The notes beneath the pieces were generated by a model. It did not search any database, had not been told where the DNA came from, and saw only the letters and a list, made by a program, of their open reading frames with translations. Positions 40,397 to 50,497 of a stretch of 64,000 nt of DNA are shown piece after piece. The translations under genes were made by a program, and so were the position numbers. Numbering within the stretch: the first letter of the stretch is position 1; every line of letters begins with the position of its first letter. Source of the DNA: Aurantimonas endophytica (GTDB lineage Bacteria > Pseudomonadota > Alphaproteobacteria > Rhizobiales > Rhizobiaceae); assembly GCF_014196845.1 (NCBI RefSeq), contig NZ_JACIEM010000003.1:62001-126000 (forward strand), in the 5' to 3' direction.

Positions 40397-42276
40397 GCCG
40401 AAGGCCCCGCGATCAGCCGTTGCGTATCGAGACGGAATACCACCGACGGGCCGGGCAGCACGCCGCCCTGCAGTTCTTCGTCCGCGCCCCTCGGATAGGC
40501 ATGCACCAGGTCCCCGCAGGTCAGGTCGGCCTTGGCAACGCCTTCCGGGATGGCCCAGGGCTCGTCGTCCAGATTGGCGAAGAGATGCAGGATCTGGCCG
40601 CTCCCCAGTTTCCACGAGACGACGAAGGCGCGCGAATCCTGAGAGGCCGTCCATTTGCCCGAGTGCGGCTCGATGCCGGAAAGCAGCGGTACGATGACGC
40701 GCTGCCTTGTCGCGAGCAGCCGGCGGGTCAACTCGAGCCGGCGGCGGTAGGTGGGGCGATCCTTGATCGACCAGTCGAGCCGCGAGTCCCTGAACGTCGT
40801 TTCGGCGTTCGGGTCGGGGATCAGCTTGCGGGCTTCCTCGTCGCGGAACGCGCTGAACTTGCCGAACTCGGCACGCCGCCCCTCGCGCACCAGATCGCCG
40901 AGTTCGCCATGAAAGTCGGTGAAGAAGCAGAACGGATCGGGATCGCCGAACTCTTCGCCCATGAACATCAGCGGGATCTGCGGCGACAGCAGCAGGATCG
41001 CCTGCAGGCACTCGACGGTCCGGCGCGAGCCGAGATCGGTCAGACGGTCGCCGAACGCCCGGTTGCCGATCTGATCGTGGTTCTGGATGAAGTTGACGAA
41101 GGCCGTCGGGGGCAGATGCCCTGATGGTTCGCCGACATTGCGTTCGCGATGCCCGGAATATTCGCCCTGGTAGACGAAGCCGGTGGCAAGGCATTTCGCC
41201 ATCTGCTCGACGCTGTGGCGGCCGTAGTCGGCGTAGTAGCCTTCCGCCTCATGGGTCGCGATCACGTGGGCGCAATGGTGGAAGTCGTCGTTCCACTCGC
41301 CGGAGATCAGGCGCGGTTCGCCCGCCTCCCCCCGCTCGACATGCCAGGTGATGTTGCGGTCGTCCTCGGTGGTGAGGTGCACGTGCCGGTCCGGGAAGCG
41401 CTCACGCACCGTCGCGGCCAGTTCCTTCACCAGCGGCGTGTCGGTCGTGTCCTTGATCGAATCGATCGCATCGAGCCGTAGCCCGTCGATCTGGTATTCC
41501 TCCAGCCAGAACAGGGCGTTGTCGATCATGAACTGGCGCACCGGCGTCTCGTCGTAGGCGATCGCCGCGCCCCAGGGCGTGTGGATCTCCTCGTGGAAGA
41601 ACTCCGGCGCGTAGGCGCCGATGTAGTTCCCGTCCGGCCCGAAATGATTGTAGACGACGTCGAGGAAGACCATCAGGCCGCGCTGGTGCGCCGCGTCGAC
41701 CAGCCGCTTCAGCCCTTCGGCGCCGCCATAGACCTCGTGCGGGCAGTAGAGCAGCACGCCGTCGTACCCCCAGCCGCGTCGGCCGGCGAACTGCGCGACC
41801 GGCATCAGCTCGATGGCGGTGATGCCGAGTTCCTTCAGATAATCGAGCTTCTCGATAATCGCGTCGAACGTGCCTTCCGGCGTGAATGCGCCGGTGTGCA
41901 ACTCGTAGAAGACCGCCTCTTCCCACGGCCGTCCGCGCCAGTCGCTCGAAGACCATTGATAGTCCGTCGGCTCGACCAGCCGGGACAGCGAATGCACATC
42001 GCCCATCTGGGCCCGCGCCGCCGGATCGGGAACCACCTGATCACCATTGATGCGGAAGCCGTAGCCACCACCCACGGCCACGCGGTCGCTGGTCACTTCC
42101 CACCAGCCGCCGCCGACCTTGTCCATCGTAACGAAGTCCGGCTCGGTCTCCGCACCCACGGCGAGCTCGATCTGGCCGGCGCTCGGCGCCCACAGACGGA
42201 ACCGGGTCGCGTCGCCCTGCCGGGAAGTGCCCCAGGATGTCTCAAAGGAATATCGGTTGGTACTAGCCATATCCAC
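40393..42276 (-). CDS. treZ: Malto-oligosyltrehalose trehalohydrolase
   Basis: The 627-residue GH13 enzyme cleaves trehalose from maltooligosyl-trehalose. It has an N-terminal beta-sandwich (TRFRLWAPSAGQIELAV), then the barrel: YELHTGAFTPEGTFDAIIEKLDYLKELGITAIELMPVAQFAGRRGWGYDG is diagnostic of TreZ, GLRLDAIDSI holds the nucleophile, HLTTEDDRN the acid and IQNHDQIGNR the transition-state stabiliser. It leads the treZ-malQ-treY operon. The start is ATG 42276 or the in-frame ATG at 42270. The 225 bases upstream should hold the promoter; I see no clear EcfG element there. Confidence 0.96.
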   Translation of the reverse strand: MDMASTNRYSFETSWGTSRQGDATRFRLWAPSAGQIELAVGAETEPDFVTMDKVGGGWWEVTSDRVAVGGGYGFRINGDQVVPDPAARAQMGDVHSLSRLVEPTDYQWSSSDWRGRPWEEAVFYELHTGAFTPEGTFDAIIEKLDYLKELGITAIELMPVAQFAGRRGWGYDGVLLYCPHEVYGGAEGLKRLVDAAHQRGLMVFLDVVYNHFGPDGNYIGAYAPEFFHEEIHTPWGAAIAYDETPVRQFMIDNALFWLEEYQIDGLRLDAIDSIKDTTDTPLVKELAATVRERFPDRHVHLTTEDDRNITWHVERGEAGEPRLISGEWNDDFHHCAHVIATHEAEGYYADYGRHSVEQMAKCLATGFVYQGEYSGHRERNVGEPSGHLPPTAFVNFIQNHDQIGNRAFGDRLTDLGSRRTVECLQAILLLSPQIPLMFMGEEFGDPDPFCFFTDFHGELGDLVREGRRAEFGKFSAFRDEEARKLIPDPNAETTFRDSRLDWSIKDRPTYRRRLELTRRLLATRQRVIVPLLSGIEPHSGKWTASQDSRAFVVSWKLGSGQILHLFANLDDEPWAIPEGVAKADLTCGDLVHAYPRGADEELQGGVLPGPSVVFRLDTQRLIAGPSA

Positions 42277-42501
42277 GTGCTTGCTGCCCGGTTGCGCTGT
42301 CCGTCCGCAGCCCTCGGGCGATCAGACAGGAAAAACTCGACTTTTACGGCAAGCAGTCACGCTCGCACGCCAGCTGTCGGCTGGAATGCCTGCGTCGATC
42401 ACCGTCCCTGTGCAGCTAAGTGGAGCAGCGGACGATCGTTCCACCCTCCGGAAGAGGGATTTCTCCATCCAGCCATTATTTGGCCGGAACGTGATCGGCC
42501 G

Positions 42502-43593
42502 TCAGGCAGCGGCACGGCTGTTACGGCCGCTGCCTATGCGGCCGTGGACGAGATCGTGGATGAAGCCGAGCTTGCCGATCACCACGTCCGACAGCACGAA
42601 CGGGTAGAGGTCCTGGTGTCCCATCGCCCGGTTGAAAGAGTTGAGCGCCGCCGACAGGGCCAGCCAGGCATCGGTGATCTGCCGGATCGGCACGTGATCG
42701 GCGTAGACGTCGAAGTCGATCGTCGTCGTCAGGAGATCGCTGTCCGGCACGCGCGGATCGACGCCGACGCCCCAGCTGTTGCCGACCTCCAGCGTGTCGA
42801 CGATGTGGAAGTAATGCGCCCAGGTCTCGGCGAAATCCTCCCAGGCATGCGATCCGGCATAGGAGGAGACGTAGCTCATCTGCCAGTCCGGTTTCGGTCC
42901 ATTGGCGTAATGCGCCTGCAGGGCGTCGCCGTAATCGGCCTCGTCGTCGCCGAAGATCGCGCGGCATTCATCGAGCGCGCCGCCGTCGCGCACCAGACGA
43001 TCCCAGTACCAGTGACCGACCTCGTGGCGGAAATGCCCGAGCAGCGTGCGATAGGGCTCGCCCATCGAGGTGCGCCGGGTCTCCCGCTGGGCGTCGTCGG
43101 CCTCGACCAGCGCGATGGTGATCAGGCCTTCGTCATGCCCGGTCATCACCTTGCCGCTCGGCTCGGCATCGTCGGAAAGAAACGCGAAGCCGAGGCCTTC
43201 CGGGTCCTCGACGCGGGTGACCAGCGGCAGATGCAGGCGCATCGCGGTGTAGATCATCCGCCTTTTGGCGACCTCCATGCGCCGCCAGAGTTCCACCCGG
43301 GTGGCGTCGGAATAGTCCGGAACCGTGATGTTGTGGCGGCAGGCGGCGCAAAGCTCATCCGGGTTGTCGCCGGCGATCAGCCAGTTGCAGACGCCGTGGA
43401 CGTAGTTGCCGCAATATTTCCACTGGCCGCCGCCGGCATGGCTGCCGGCCGCCCGCCAGATTCCGTCTTCTGGGTCCAGCGCGAGGATGCGATTGGAGAA
43501 AGGCTCGTAGCCGAGCGCGTGGTTGCAACGCTCGCAGACGACGTTCTCGAAATACAGCACGTTCGAGCAGAAGGAGCAGGTAAAGAGCTTCAT
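42502..43593 (-). CDS. Putative zinc-binding metallopeptidase (PF15887-type)
   Basis: The 363-residue protein starts MKLFTCSFC. The N-terminal 90 residues carry four cysteine pairs (C6/C9, C20/C23, C61/C69, C82/C85), probably a rubredoxin-like double zinc ribbon. The peptidase core has HEVGH at residues 190-194 (HFRHEVGHWYWDRL), matching the HExxH zinc site, and a downstream AWEDFAETWAHYFHI segment likely to give the third ligand. No signal peptide. ATG 43593 has AGAGGGG upstream. It is divergent from the transglutaminase-amidoligase gene, which often neighbours such peptidases, so it may process or remove peptides made by that system. Substrate unknown. Confidence 0.85.
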   Translation of the reverse strand: MKLFTCSFCSNVLYFENVVCERCNHALGYEPFSNRILALDPEDGIWRAAGSHAGGGQWKYCGNYVHGVCNWLIAGDNPDELCAACRHNITVPDYSDATRVELWRRMEVAKRRMIYTAMRLHLPLVTRVEDPEGLGFAFLSDDAEPSGKVMTGHDEGLITIALVEADDAQRETRRTSMGEPYRTLLGHFRHEVGHWYWDRLVRDGGALDECRAIFGDDEADYGDALQAHYANGPKPDWQMSYVSSYAGSHAWEDFAETWAHYFHIVDTLEVGNSWGVGVDPRVPDSDLLTTTIDFDVYADHVPIRQITDAWLALSAALNSFNRAMGHQDLYPFVLSDVVIGKLGFIHDLVHGRIGSGRNSRAAA

Positions 43594-43783
43594 GGGTCCC
43601 CTCTGCGACGCCCCGTGCGCCGATTCTGGCTGTTGCGCGCAACAATGCGCTGGCACGCCGACGGTTCCGCTCCATGTGCACTGCAACAAGAGCGGCGACG
43701 CAAGTCCCGACGACTTGCCGCCCGCATCCTGACGGTTATGGTTCCCTGCCAGTCCCGCCGGATTTGCCGACCAGAAAGCGCCG

Positions 43784-46700
43784 ATGTCGATCCTTGCTGC
43801 CCTGCACCACGTCACCCATTACCGTTACGACAGGCCGGTCCGGCTCGGCCCGCAGGTCATCCGGCTCCGGCCCGCGCCGCATTCGCGCACCAAGGTGCCG
43901 TCCTACTCGCTGAAGGTCCTGCCCGAGGGGCACTTCGTCAACTGGCAGCAGGATCCGTTCGGCAACTACCTCGCCCGCTTCGTCTTCCCGGAACCGGCGA
44001 CGGAGTTCCGGATCGAGGTCGACCTCATCGCCGACATGACGGTCTACAATCCGTTCGACTTCTTCGTCGAGGAGGCCGCGGAAGCCTGGCCCTTCACCTA
44101 CGAGGAACCGCTGCGCACCGACCTGACGGCCTATCTCGGCGCCGAGCCGGCGGGGCCAGAGTTGCAGCGCTTCCTCGACGAGCTAGACCGCAGCGAGACC
44201 CATACGGTGGACTTCCTCGTCGGGCTGAACCGCGTCATCGAGCAGCGGGTCAACTATCTGGTGCGGATGGAGCCCGGCGTGCAGACGCCGGACGAGACGC
44301 TCAGCATCGGCTCCGGCTCCTGCCGCGACTCCTCTTGGCTGCTCGTCCAGGTGATGCGGCATCTGGGCTTTGCCGCCCGCTTCGTCTCCGGCTACCTGAT
44401 CCAGCTGAAGCCCGACCGCGTGGCGCTGGAAGGCCCGGCCGGCACGACCGTCGACTTCACCGACCTGCACGCCTGGGCTGAGGTCTATCTGCCCGGCGCC
44501 GGCTGGATCGGGCTCGACCCGACCTCCGGCCTGCTCACCGGGGAAAGCCACGTGCCGCTGGCCGCGACGCCGCATTACCGCTCGGCCGCGCCGATCACCG
44601 GCGCCGTCGACCCGGCCGGCGTCGAGTTCGAGTTCGAGATGACGGTCCAGCGCATCGCCGAGCGGCCACGCGTCTCCTACCCCTTCTCCGAGGAGAGCTG
44701 GCAGGCGCTCGACGCGCTCGGCGAGACGGTCGACGCCGAACTGCGCGCCGGCGACGTCCGCCTCACCATGGGCGGCGAGCCGACATTCGTGTCGATCGAC
44801 GAGTTCGAATCGCCCGAATGGAACGCCGACGCCACCGGGCCGATGAAGCGGGGGCTGGCCGACGACCTGATCCGCCGGCTGCGCGAGCGCTTCGCGCCGG
44901 GCGGCTTCCTGCATCACGGCCAGGGCAAGTGGTATCCGGGCGAGACCCTGCCGCGCTGGACCTTCTCGCTCTACTGGCGCAAGGACGGCGTGCCGATCTG
45001 GCGGAATGCCGATCTGGTCGCGCGCGAGACGGCGGCGGAGCCCGTCGGCATCGCCGAGGCCGAGAAGATGGCCCTCAAGGTGGCCGAAACGCTCGGCGTC
45101 GATCCCGAGAATGCCCAGCCGGCCTTCGAGGATTCCGCCTACTGGCTCGCCCGCGAGGCGCAGCTGCCGGAGAATGTCGACCCGACCGATTCAAAGCTCG
45201 AGGATCGCGAGGAACGCGCCCGCCTCGCCACCGTGTTCAGCCGCGGCCTGTCGCAGCCGGCCGGCTACGTCCTGCCGGTGCAGGCCTGGCAGGCGCGCGC
45301 CGGAAAGGTCCGCTGGCTGTCGGAGCGCTGGAAGTCGCGGCGCGGCCACCTGTTCCTGACGCCCGGCGATTCGGCCCTTGGCTACAGGCTGCCGCTGGCC
45401 TCGCTGCCGCATCTGGAGCCCGGCGACTATCCCTACCACCACCCCGCCGACCCGACCCAGCCCTTCCCGCCGCTGCCGCCGGAGCAGCGCACCCAGTACG
45501 GCCGCACCGAGATGCAGTCGGCGGCGCGGGGATCGATGCAGCAGGAACTGGGCGGCATGAGCCAGTCGCTCGGCGCCGGCGCGGCTGAGCAGACATTGTC
45601 AGGCGGCGGATCCGCCCCGGCTGCCGGCACAGGCGCGACCGGACCGGCCGAAATCGCCGGCTTCGTGCGGACCGCTATCGCCATCGAGCCCCGCGACGGC
45701 AAGCTCTGCGTGTTCATGCCGCCGCTTGAATCGGCAGAGGCCTATCTGGAGCTGCTGGCCGCCGTCGAAGACGTCGCCGAGGCCGAGGGCCTGCCGGTGC
45801 AGATCGAGGGCTATGCGCCGCCGGCCGACCCGCGGCTCAACGTCATCCGCGTTGCGCCGGATCCGGGCGTCATCGAGGTCAACGTCCATCCCTCGTCGTC
45901 CTGGCGCGAGAGCGTCGCGATCACCACCGGCGTCTACGACGATGCGCGCCAGTCGCGCCTCGGCACCGACAAGTTCATGATCGACGGCAAGCATGCGGGC
46001 ACCGGCGGCGGCAACCATGTCGTCGTCGGCGGCGCGACGCCGCTCGACTCGCCGTTCCTGCGCCGGCCGGACCTCTTGAAGTCGCTGGTGCTCTACTGGC
46101 AGCGCCATCCCTCGCTGTCCTATTTGTTCTCCGGCCTGTTCATCGGCCCCACCAGCCAGGCGCCGCGCGTCGACGAAGGCCGGCACGACCAGCTCTACGA
46201 GCTGGAGATCGCCATGGCGCAGATCCCGGCCGACTCCTCGACCGTGCCGCCGTGGCTGACCGACCGGCTGTTCCGCAACCTCCTGATCGACGTCACCGGC
46301 AACACCCACCGGGCCGAGATCTGCATCGACAAGCTGTATTCGCCGGACGGGCCGACCGGCCGTCTCGGCCTCGTCGAGTTCCGTGCCTTCGAGATGCCGC
46401 CGGATGCGCGGATGAGCCTTGCCCAGCAGCTGCTGGTGCGGGCGCTGATCGCCAAGTTCTGGAAGCAGCCCGAGGACGGCAAGTTCGCCCGCTGGGGCAC
46501 GACGCTGCACGACCGGTTCATGCTGCCGGAATTCATCTGGCAGGACTTCCTCGACATTCTCGGCGATCTCGAGCGCTCCGGCTATCCGATGCGGCCGGAA
46601 TGGTTCGAGGCGCAGGCCGAGTTCCGCTTCCCGTTCTGCGGCAGGATCGAGCGCGAGGGCGTCACGCTGGAGCTGCGGCAGGCGCTGGAGCCTTGGCACG

Positions 46701-47182
46701 TGATGGGCGAGACCGGCGCGATCGGCGGCACGGTGCGCTTCGTCGACTCCTCGGTCGAACGGCTGCAGGTCAAGCTCGGCGACTACGATCCGGCCCGCCA
46801 CGTCGTCACCTGCAACGGCCGGCAGGTGCCGCTGACCGCCACCGGCAACGGCAAGTCGGCGGTCGCGGGCGTGCGCTTCAAGGCCTGGCAGCCGGCCTCC
46901 GGCCTGCACCCGACCATCCCGGTGCATGCACCGCTGACCTTCGACATCTACGACCGCTGGTCGAAGCGCTCGCTCGGCGGCTGCATCTACCATGTCGCCC
47001 ATCCGGGCGGGCGCAACTACGACGTCTTCCCGGTCAATGCCTACGAGGCCGAGGCCCGGCGCCTCGCCCGCTTCGAGGAGATCGGCCACACGCCGGGCAG
47101 CTACGAGCCGGTGCGCGAAGTGCCGGACCCGGCCTTCCCGACGACGCTGGACCTGCGCCGGCCGGCATTCCTGGCCGGCTGA
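43784..47182 (+). CDS. Transglutaminase-like / DUF2126 putative amidoligase fusion
   Basis: A 1132-residue two-part protein. Residues 1 to about 290 are a bacterial transglutaminase-like domain with N-terminal beta region ([23 protein letters not shown]) and a complete triad: Cys180 in [10 protein letters not shown], His229 in LHAWAEVYL and Asp245 in GLDPTSG. The rest, from about residue 310 ([22 protein letters not shown]), is DUF2126, predicted to be a glutamine-synthetase-like amide-bond ligase ([32 protein letters not shown], typical). A linker around residues 570-630 is Gly/Ala-rich. No signal peptide. With the ATP-grasp and second transglutaminase downstream it is thought to build or attach a peptide; the product is unknown. 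Confidence 0.9.
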   Translation: MSILAALHHVTHYRYDRPVRLGPQVIRLRPAPHSRTKVPSYSLKVLPEGHFVNWQQDPFGNYLARFVFPEPATEFRIEVDLIADMTVYNPFDFFVEEAAEAWPFTYEEPLRTDLTAYLGAEPAGPELQRFLDELDRSETHTVDFLVGLNRVIEQRVNYLVRMEPGVQTPDETLSIGSGSCRDSSWLLVQVMRHLGFAARFVSGYLIQLKPDRVALEGPAGTTVDFTDLHAWAEVYLPGAGWIGLDPTSGLLTGESHVPLAATPHYRSAAPITGAVDPAGVEFEFEMTVQRIAERPRVSYPFSEESWQALDALGETVDAELRAGDVRLTMGGEPTFVSIDEFESPEWNADATGPMKRGLADDLIRRLRERFAPGGFLHHGQGKWYPGETLPRWTFSLYWRKDGVPIWRNADLVARETAAEPVGIAEAEKMALKVAETLGVDPENAQPAFEDSAYWLAREAQLPENVDPTDSKLEDREERARLATVFSRGLSQPAGYVLPVQAWQARAGKVRWLSERWKSRRGHLFLTPGDSALGYRLPLASLPHLEPGDYPYHHPADPTQPFPPLPPEQRTQYGRTEMQSAARGSMQQELGGMSQSLGAGAAEQTLSGGGSAPAAGTGATGPAEIAGFVRTAIAIEPRDGKLCVFMPPLESAEAYLELLAAVEDVAEAEGLPVQIEGYAPPADPRLNVIRVAPDPGVIEVNVHPSSSWRESVAITTGVYDDARQSRLGTDKFMIDGKHAGTGGGNHVVVGGATPLDSPFLRRPDLLKSLVLYWQRHPSLSYLFSGLFIGPTSQAPRVDEGRHDQLYELEIAMAQIPADSSTVPPWLTDRLFRNLLIDVTGNTHRAEICIDKLYSPDGPTGRLGLVEFRAFEMPPDARMSLAQQLLVRALIAKFWKQPEDGKFARWGTTLHDRFMLPEFIWQDFLDILGDLERSGYPMRPEWFEAQAEFRFPFCGRIEREGVTLELRQALEPWHVMGETGAIGGTVRFVDSSVERLQVKLGDYDPARHVVTCNGRQVPLTATGNGKSAVAGVRFKAWQPASGLHPTIPVHAPLTFDIYDRWSKRSLGGCIYHVAHPGGRNYDVFPVNAYEAEARRLARFEEIGHTPGSYEPVREVPDPAFPTTLDLRRPAFLAG

Positions 47183-47192
47183 CGCCCTTTTG

Positions 47193-47222
47193 GCGTCGCG
47201 CCCCCGATCAGGGGTGCGACGC
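47193..47222. terminator. Hairpin between converging amidoligase and channel genes
   Basis: GCGTCGC at 47193-47199 pairs with GCGACGC at 47216-47222, extended by CCCC/GGGG around CGATCA. It spans the channel gene's stop codon at 47208. No T-tract follows on either strand, so terminator strength is uncertain. Confidence 0.45.
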
Positions 47223-48029
47223 GTCCGTGGTCCCGGTGCCTTGGCCGAGACGCGCCTTCAGCTCGGCCATCTCGGCCCGCAACGCCTTCATCTCGGCGAG
47301 GATCATGCGGTTGTCGTCGTGCGCCTGCTCGCGGCCGGCGTCGTCCACCGCCTGGTGCTCCTCCTGCATCGCCGAGACGATGACACCGATGAAGAGGTTC
47401 AGCACCGCGTAGGTGGTCGACAGGATGAAGGGCACGAAGAACAGCCAGGCGAGCGGGTAGGCTTCCATCACCGGCCGCACGATGCCCATCGACCAGCTCT
47501 CCAGCGTCATCACCTGGAACAGCGTGTAGACCGAGGCTCCGACGCTGCCGAACCACTCGGGAAACGTCGCGCCGTAGAGCTTGGTCGCCATCACCGCGAA
47601 GACGTAGAAGACCAGCAGCAACAGGACGATGATCGAGCCCATGCCGGGCAGCGCCGCGATCAGCCCGCCGATGACCCGCCGCAGCGACGGGATCATCGAG
47701 ATCAGCCGCAGCACCCTGAGGATGCGCAGGGCGCGCAGCACCGTCAGCGGTCCGGTCGCCGGCAGCAGCGAGATCGCCACCACCGTGAAGTCGAACAGGC
47801 TCCACGGGTCGCGAAAGAACCGCCAGCCGAAGGCGTAGATCCGCAGCGTGATCTCGACGACGAAGATCGCCAGGGTCAGCCAGTCCAGGAAGGTCAGCAG
47901 CGGCCCCATGACGCTCATCACCCACGGGTCGGTTTCGAGCCCGAGCGTGACGGCATTGATGAGGATGACGGCGACGATGAAGAATTCCCACCTGCGCGAG
48001 CTGAGCAGGGTCCGAAGTTGGGCGCGCAT
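47208..48029 (-). CDS. Voltage-gated sodium-type ion channel (NaChBac-like)
   Basis: The 273-residue protein is a single six-helix voltage-gated channel subunit that should form a tetramer. S4 carries arginines every third residue (R99, R102, R105, R108 in LRALRILRVLRLIS), the voltage sensor. The pore loop has TLESWS at residues 175-180, the Na-selective filter of bacterial Nav channels (TLESWA/S). The S6 helix (FFVPFILSTTYAVLNLFIGVIVSAMQEEH) leads into a C-terminal coiled coil rich in Glu/Lys/Ala (about 225-262). ATG 48029 is preferred over 48134, since the added residues have no family match. It lies within the transglutaminase cluster but on the other strand. Confidence 0.92.
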   Translation of the reverse strand: MRAQLRTLLSSRRWEFFIVAVILINAVTLGLETDPWVMSVMGPLLTFLDWLTLAIFVVEITLRIYAFGWRFFRDPWSLFDFTVVAISLLPATGPLTVLRALRILRVLRLISMIPSLRRVIGGLIAALPGMGSIIVLLLLVFYVFAVMATKLYGATFPEWFGSVGASVYTLFQVMTLESWSMGIVRPVMEAYPLAWLFFVPFILSTTYAVLNLFIGVIVSAMQEEHQAVDDAGREQAHDDNRMILAEMKALRAEMAELKARLGQGTGTTDASHP

Positions 48030-48106
48030 GATGTCCGATCTCTGGCGATGTTCGGCGGAGCGAAGGCTGCTATTGCAGTCGGCGTCAAGAGGTCGGTTCC
48101 CCCCGC

Positions 48107-50497
48107 ATGCAAGAAACAGCGTCCTGGTCCCCACTTACGCGTTACGCCTCGCTCGTCGGCACCGGCCGCGACGAGATGCTGGCGGGTGACGGCAGCGTCC
48201 GGTCGCAATACCGGCCGCTGGTGGATGCGCTGGTCGCCATGCCGGAAGCGGAGCGGGAATCGCGGTTTCGCAGCGCCAGCCAGTATCTGAGCGAGGCCGG
48301 CGTCCATCATCGCATCTACCGGCCGGGCGACGCCGACGAGGAAGAGCGCGAGTGGCCGCTGTCGCAGCCGCCGCTGGTCGTCGATCCGGCCGAATGGGCT
48401 GGGCTGGAAAAGGGTCTCGTCCAGCGCGCGGAGTTTCTCGAGCGCCTGCTCGCCGACATCTATGGCGAGCGGGCGCTGGTCCGCGACGGCGTGCTGCCGG
48501 GCGCGATCCTCGGCAGCAACCCGGAATTCCTGCGCCCGCTCGCCGGTCAGGGCCTGTCGGGCCAGCCGCTGATCCGCTTCATCGCCGTCGATCTCGGCAG
48601 AGGTCCGGACGGGCGCTGGTGGGTGCTCGGCGATCGCACCCAGGCGCCGTCGGGCGCGGGCTTCGCGCTGGAGAACCGGGTGGCGACGTCGAAGGCGTTT
48701 CCGGACCTTGCCCGGCAGATGAATGTCGAGCGGCTGGCCGCCTTCTTCCAGCGCTTTCGCGAGATGCTGCACGGCCTTGCCGGCGGCGACATGTCGAGCA
48801 TCGGCTTGCTCACCCCCGGGCCGCACAACGAGACCTATTTCGAGCACGCCTATCTCGCCCGCTATCTGGGCCTGCTGCTGCTCGAGGGCGGCGACCTCGT
48901 GGTGCATCGCGACCGCGCGGACGTTCGGACCGTCGACGGATTCCAGCCGATCAGGGTGCTGTGGCGTCGCCTCGACGCCGAGTTCTGCGATCCGCTCGAA
49001 CTGTTCGGCGGCTCGCGTATCGGAACGCCCGGCCTGTTGCGCGCGATCCGCTCCGGCGCGCTCGCCGTCATCAATGCGCCGGGCTCCGGGATCCTGGAAA
49101 GCCGCGCGTTGATGGCGTTCCAGAAGCCGCTCGCCAAGGCGCTGATCGGCGCCGAACTGGCGCTACCGACGATCGCCACCTGGTGGTGCGGGCAGAAGGC
49201 CGAGCGCCGCTTCGTCGAGGCGAACCGCCATCGCCTGCAGCTGGCCTCGGCCTTCCCGCCGGCGGCGACTGCCCAGCCGGTCGCCGATCCCGTCGCCCTC
49301 GACTGGGCCGACGCGCTCACCGCCGGCGGAATCGGCGTGGTCGCCGAGGAGATCGCGGCGCTCTCCACCGCCCCGGTCTTCATCGACGGCCAGTTGGAGC
49401 CGCGCCCGGTGACATGGCGGGTGTTCCTGTCGCGCGACGACCGCGGCTGGCATGTCATGCCGGGCGGCTTTGCCCGGATCGCCGATTCCCGCGATGCCCG
49501 GGCGGTTTCGATGCAGGCGGGCGGACGGTCCGCCGACGTCTGGGTCCCCTCCCGCGAGACGCCGCGGCCCGTCACGCTCCTGCCGCGCGAGCGAAGTTTC
49601 GTGCGCCGGGTTCCGGGCGCCCTGCCGGCCCGGGCCGCGGACAATCTGTTCTGGCTCGGCCGCTACGCCGAGCGCTGCGAGGTCGCCACCCGCCTCGTCA
49701 GGCTCTATGCGGCACGGGTCGGCGAGGTCCTGCCATCCGGCGAGATCGACGCCCGGCTCGAGGCACTGCTCGCCGAGTTCGGCGTCGCCCCTGACGCGAT
49801 GGCGAAGGGCCTTCTCGCCCTTGCCCGCCGCGCCGCCGACACCGCATCGCGCATCCGCGACCGCTTCTCGCCCGACGGCTGGCGCACGCTCGACGAACTC
49901 GTCGAACTGATCCAGGAAGCTCACGCCGAGAAGGATGAAGATACCGTCGCGCTCGCCAACCAGATCCTCACCCGGCTCTCCGGCTTCACCGGCCTGGTGC
50001 GCGAGAACATGTACCAGTTCGCCGGCTGGCGCTTCATGCAATGCGGGCGCCGCATCGAGCGCGGCCGCATGTCGGCGCATATCGCCTCGGTGCTGCTCGC
50101 CGGCGATGCCCCGGAAGGCGCGCTCGAGGGCCTCCTGGAATTCACCGACAGCCGCGTCACCTACCGGCGCCGCTACTCGGTCGACCTGTCGCGCGAGACG
50201 GTCGTCGACCTCACCGTGCTCGATCCGCTCAACCCTCGATCGGTGGCCTTCCAGGTCAACAGCCTCGTCGACCGGCTGGCGGAACTGCCAGGCATGCATG
50301 CCGCCGAGACGCCCGACCTCATGTCCCGCCGCATCGCGCGGCTAAAGGTGCGGCTGCAGACCGCCGATGCCACGGAAATCGACACGGCGTTTCTCGACCG
50401 GGTGGAAGCCGATCTCGGGCTGATCTCCGACCTTCTGACCGAGCGTTATCTGTTGTCGAGCCCGGGCGCGCGGCCGGACCGGGCGGCACCGGAATGA
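48107..50497 (+). CDS. Circularly permuted ATP-grasp / Alpha-E fusion protein
   Basis: The 796-residue protein joins a circularly permuted ATP-grasp domain (about residues 75-470, with ILGSNPEFLRPL, VLGDRTQAPSGAGFALENR, TPGPHNETYFEHAYLARYLGLLLLEGGDL and PGSGILESRALMAF) to an all-helical Alpha-E domain (about 500-780, starting LPARAADNLFWLGRYAERCEVATRLVRLY). In many bacteria the two are separate adjacent genes. ATP-grasp proteins form amide bonds through acyl phosphates, and these are predicted peptide ligases. Overlaps the second transglutaminase gene (ATGA). The channel gene starts 78 bases upstream on the opposite strand, so promoters are in that gap. Confidence 0.9.
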   Translation: MQETASWSPLTRYASLVGTGRDEMLAGDGSVRSQYRPLVDALVAMPEAERESRFRSASQYLSEAGVHHRIYRPGDADEEEREWPLSQPPLVVDPAEWAGLEKGLVQRAEFLERLLADIYGERALVRDGVLPGAILGSNPEFLRPLAGQGLSGQPLIRFIAVDLGRGPDGRWWVLGDRTQAPSGAGFALENRVATSKAFPDLARQMNVERLAAFFQRFREMLHGLAGGDMSSIGLLTPGPHNETYFEHAYLARYLGLLLLEGGDLVVHRDRADVRTVDGFQPIRVLWRRLDAEFCDPLELFGGSRIGTPGLLRAIRSGALAVINAPGSGILESRALMAFQKPLAKALIGAELALPTIATWWCGQKAERRFVEANRHRLQLASAFPPAATAQPVADPVALDWADALTAGGIGVVAEEIAALSTAPVFIDGQLEPRPVTWRVFLSRDDRGWHVMPGGFARIADSRDARAVSMQAGGRSADVWVPSRETPRPVTLLPRERSFVRRVPGALPARAADNLFWLGRYAERCEVATRLVRLYAARVGEVLPSGEIDARLEALLAEFGVAPDAMAKGLLALARRAADTASRIRDRFSPDGWRTLDELVELIQEAHAEKDEDTVALANQILTRLSGFTGLVRENMYQFAGWRFMQCGRRIERGRMSAHIASVLLAGDAPEGALEGLLEFTDSRVTYRRRYSVDLSRETVVDLTVLDPLNPRSVAFQVNSLVDRLAELPGMHAAETPDLMSRRIARLKVRLQTADATEIDTAFLDRVEADLGLISDLLTERYLLSSPGARPDRAAPE

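Noticed and set aside
42430-42445. GGAAC on the minus strand upstream of treZ as an EcfG promoter
   Set aside because: No CGTT-like element at 16-17 bases; the element also lies on the wrong side for a short leader.
42504-42535. 10-bp stem (AGGCAGCGGC with GCCGCTGCCT) as a terminator
   Set aside because: It lies inside the end of the metallopeptidase coding region and has no T-tract on the minus strand.
41581-44481. 966-codon plus-strand frame
   Set aside because: Antisense to treZ and the zinc peptidase, and out of frame with the transglutaminase gene.
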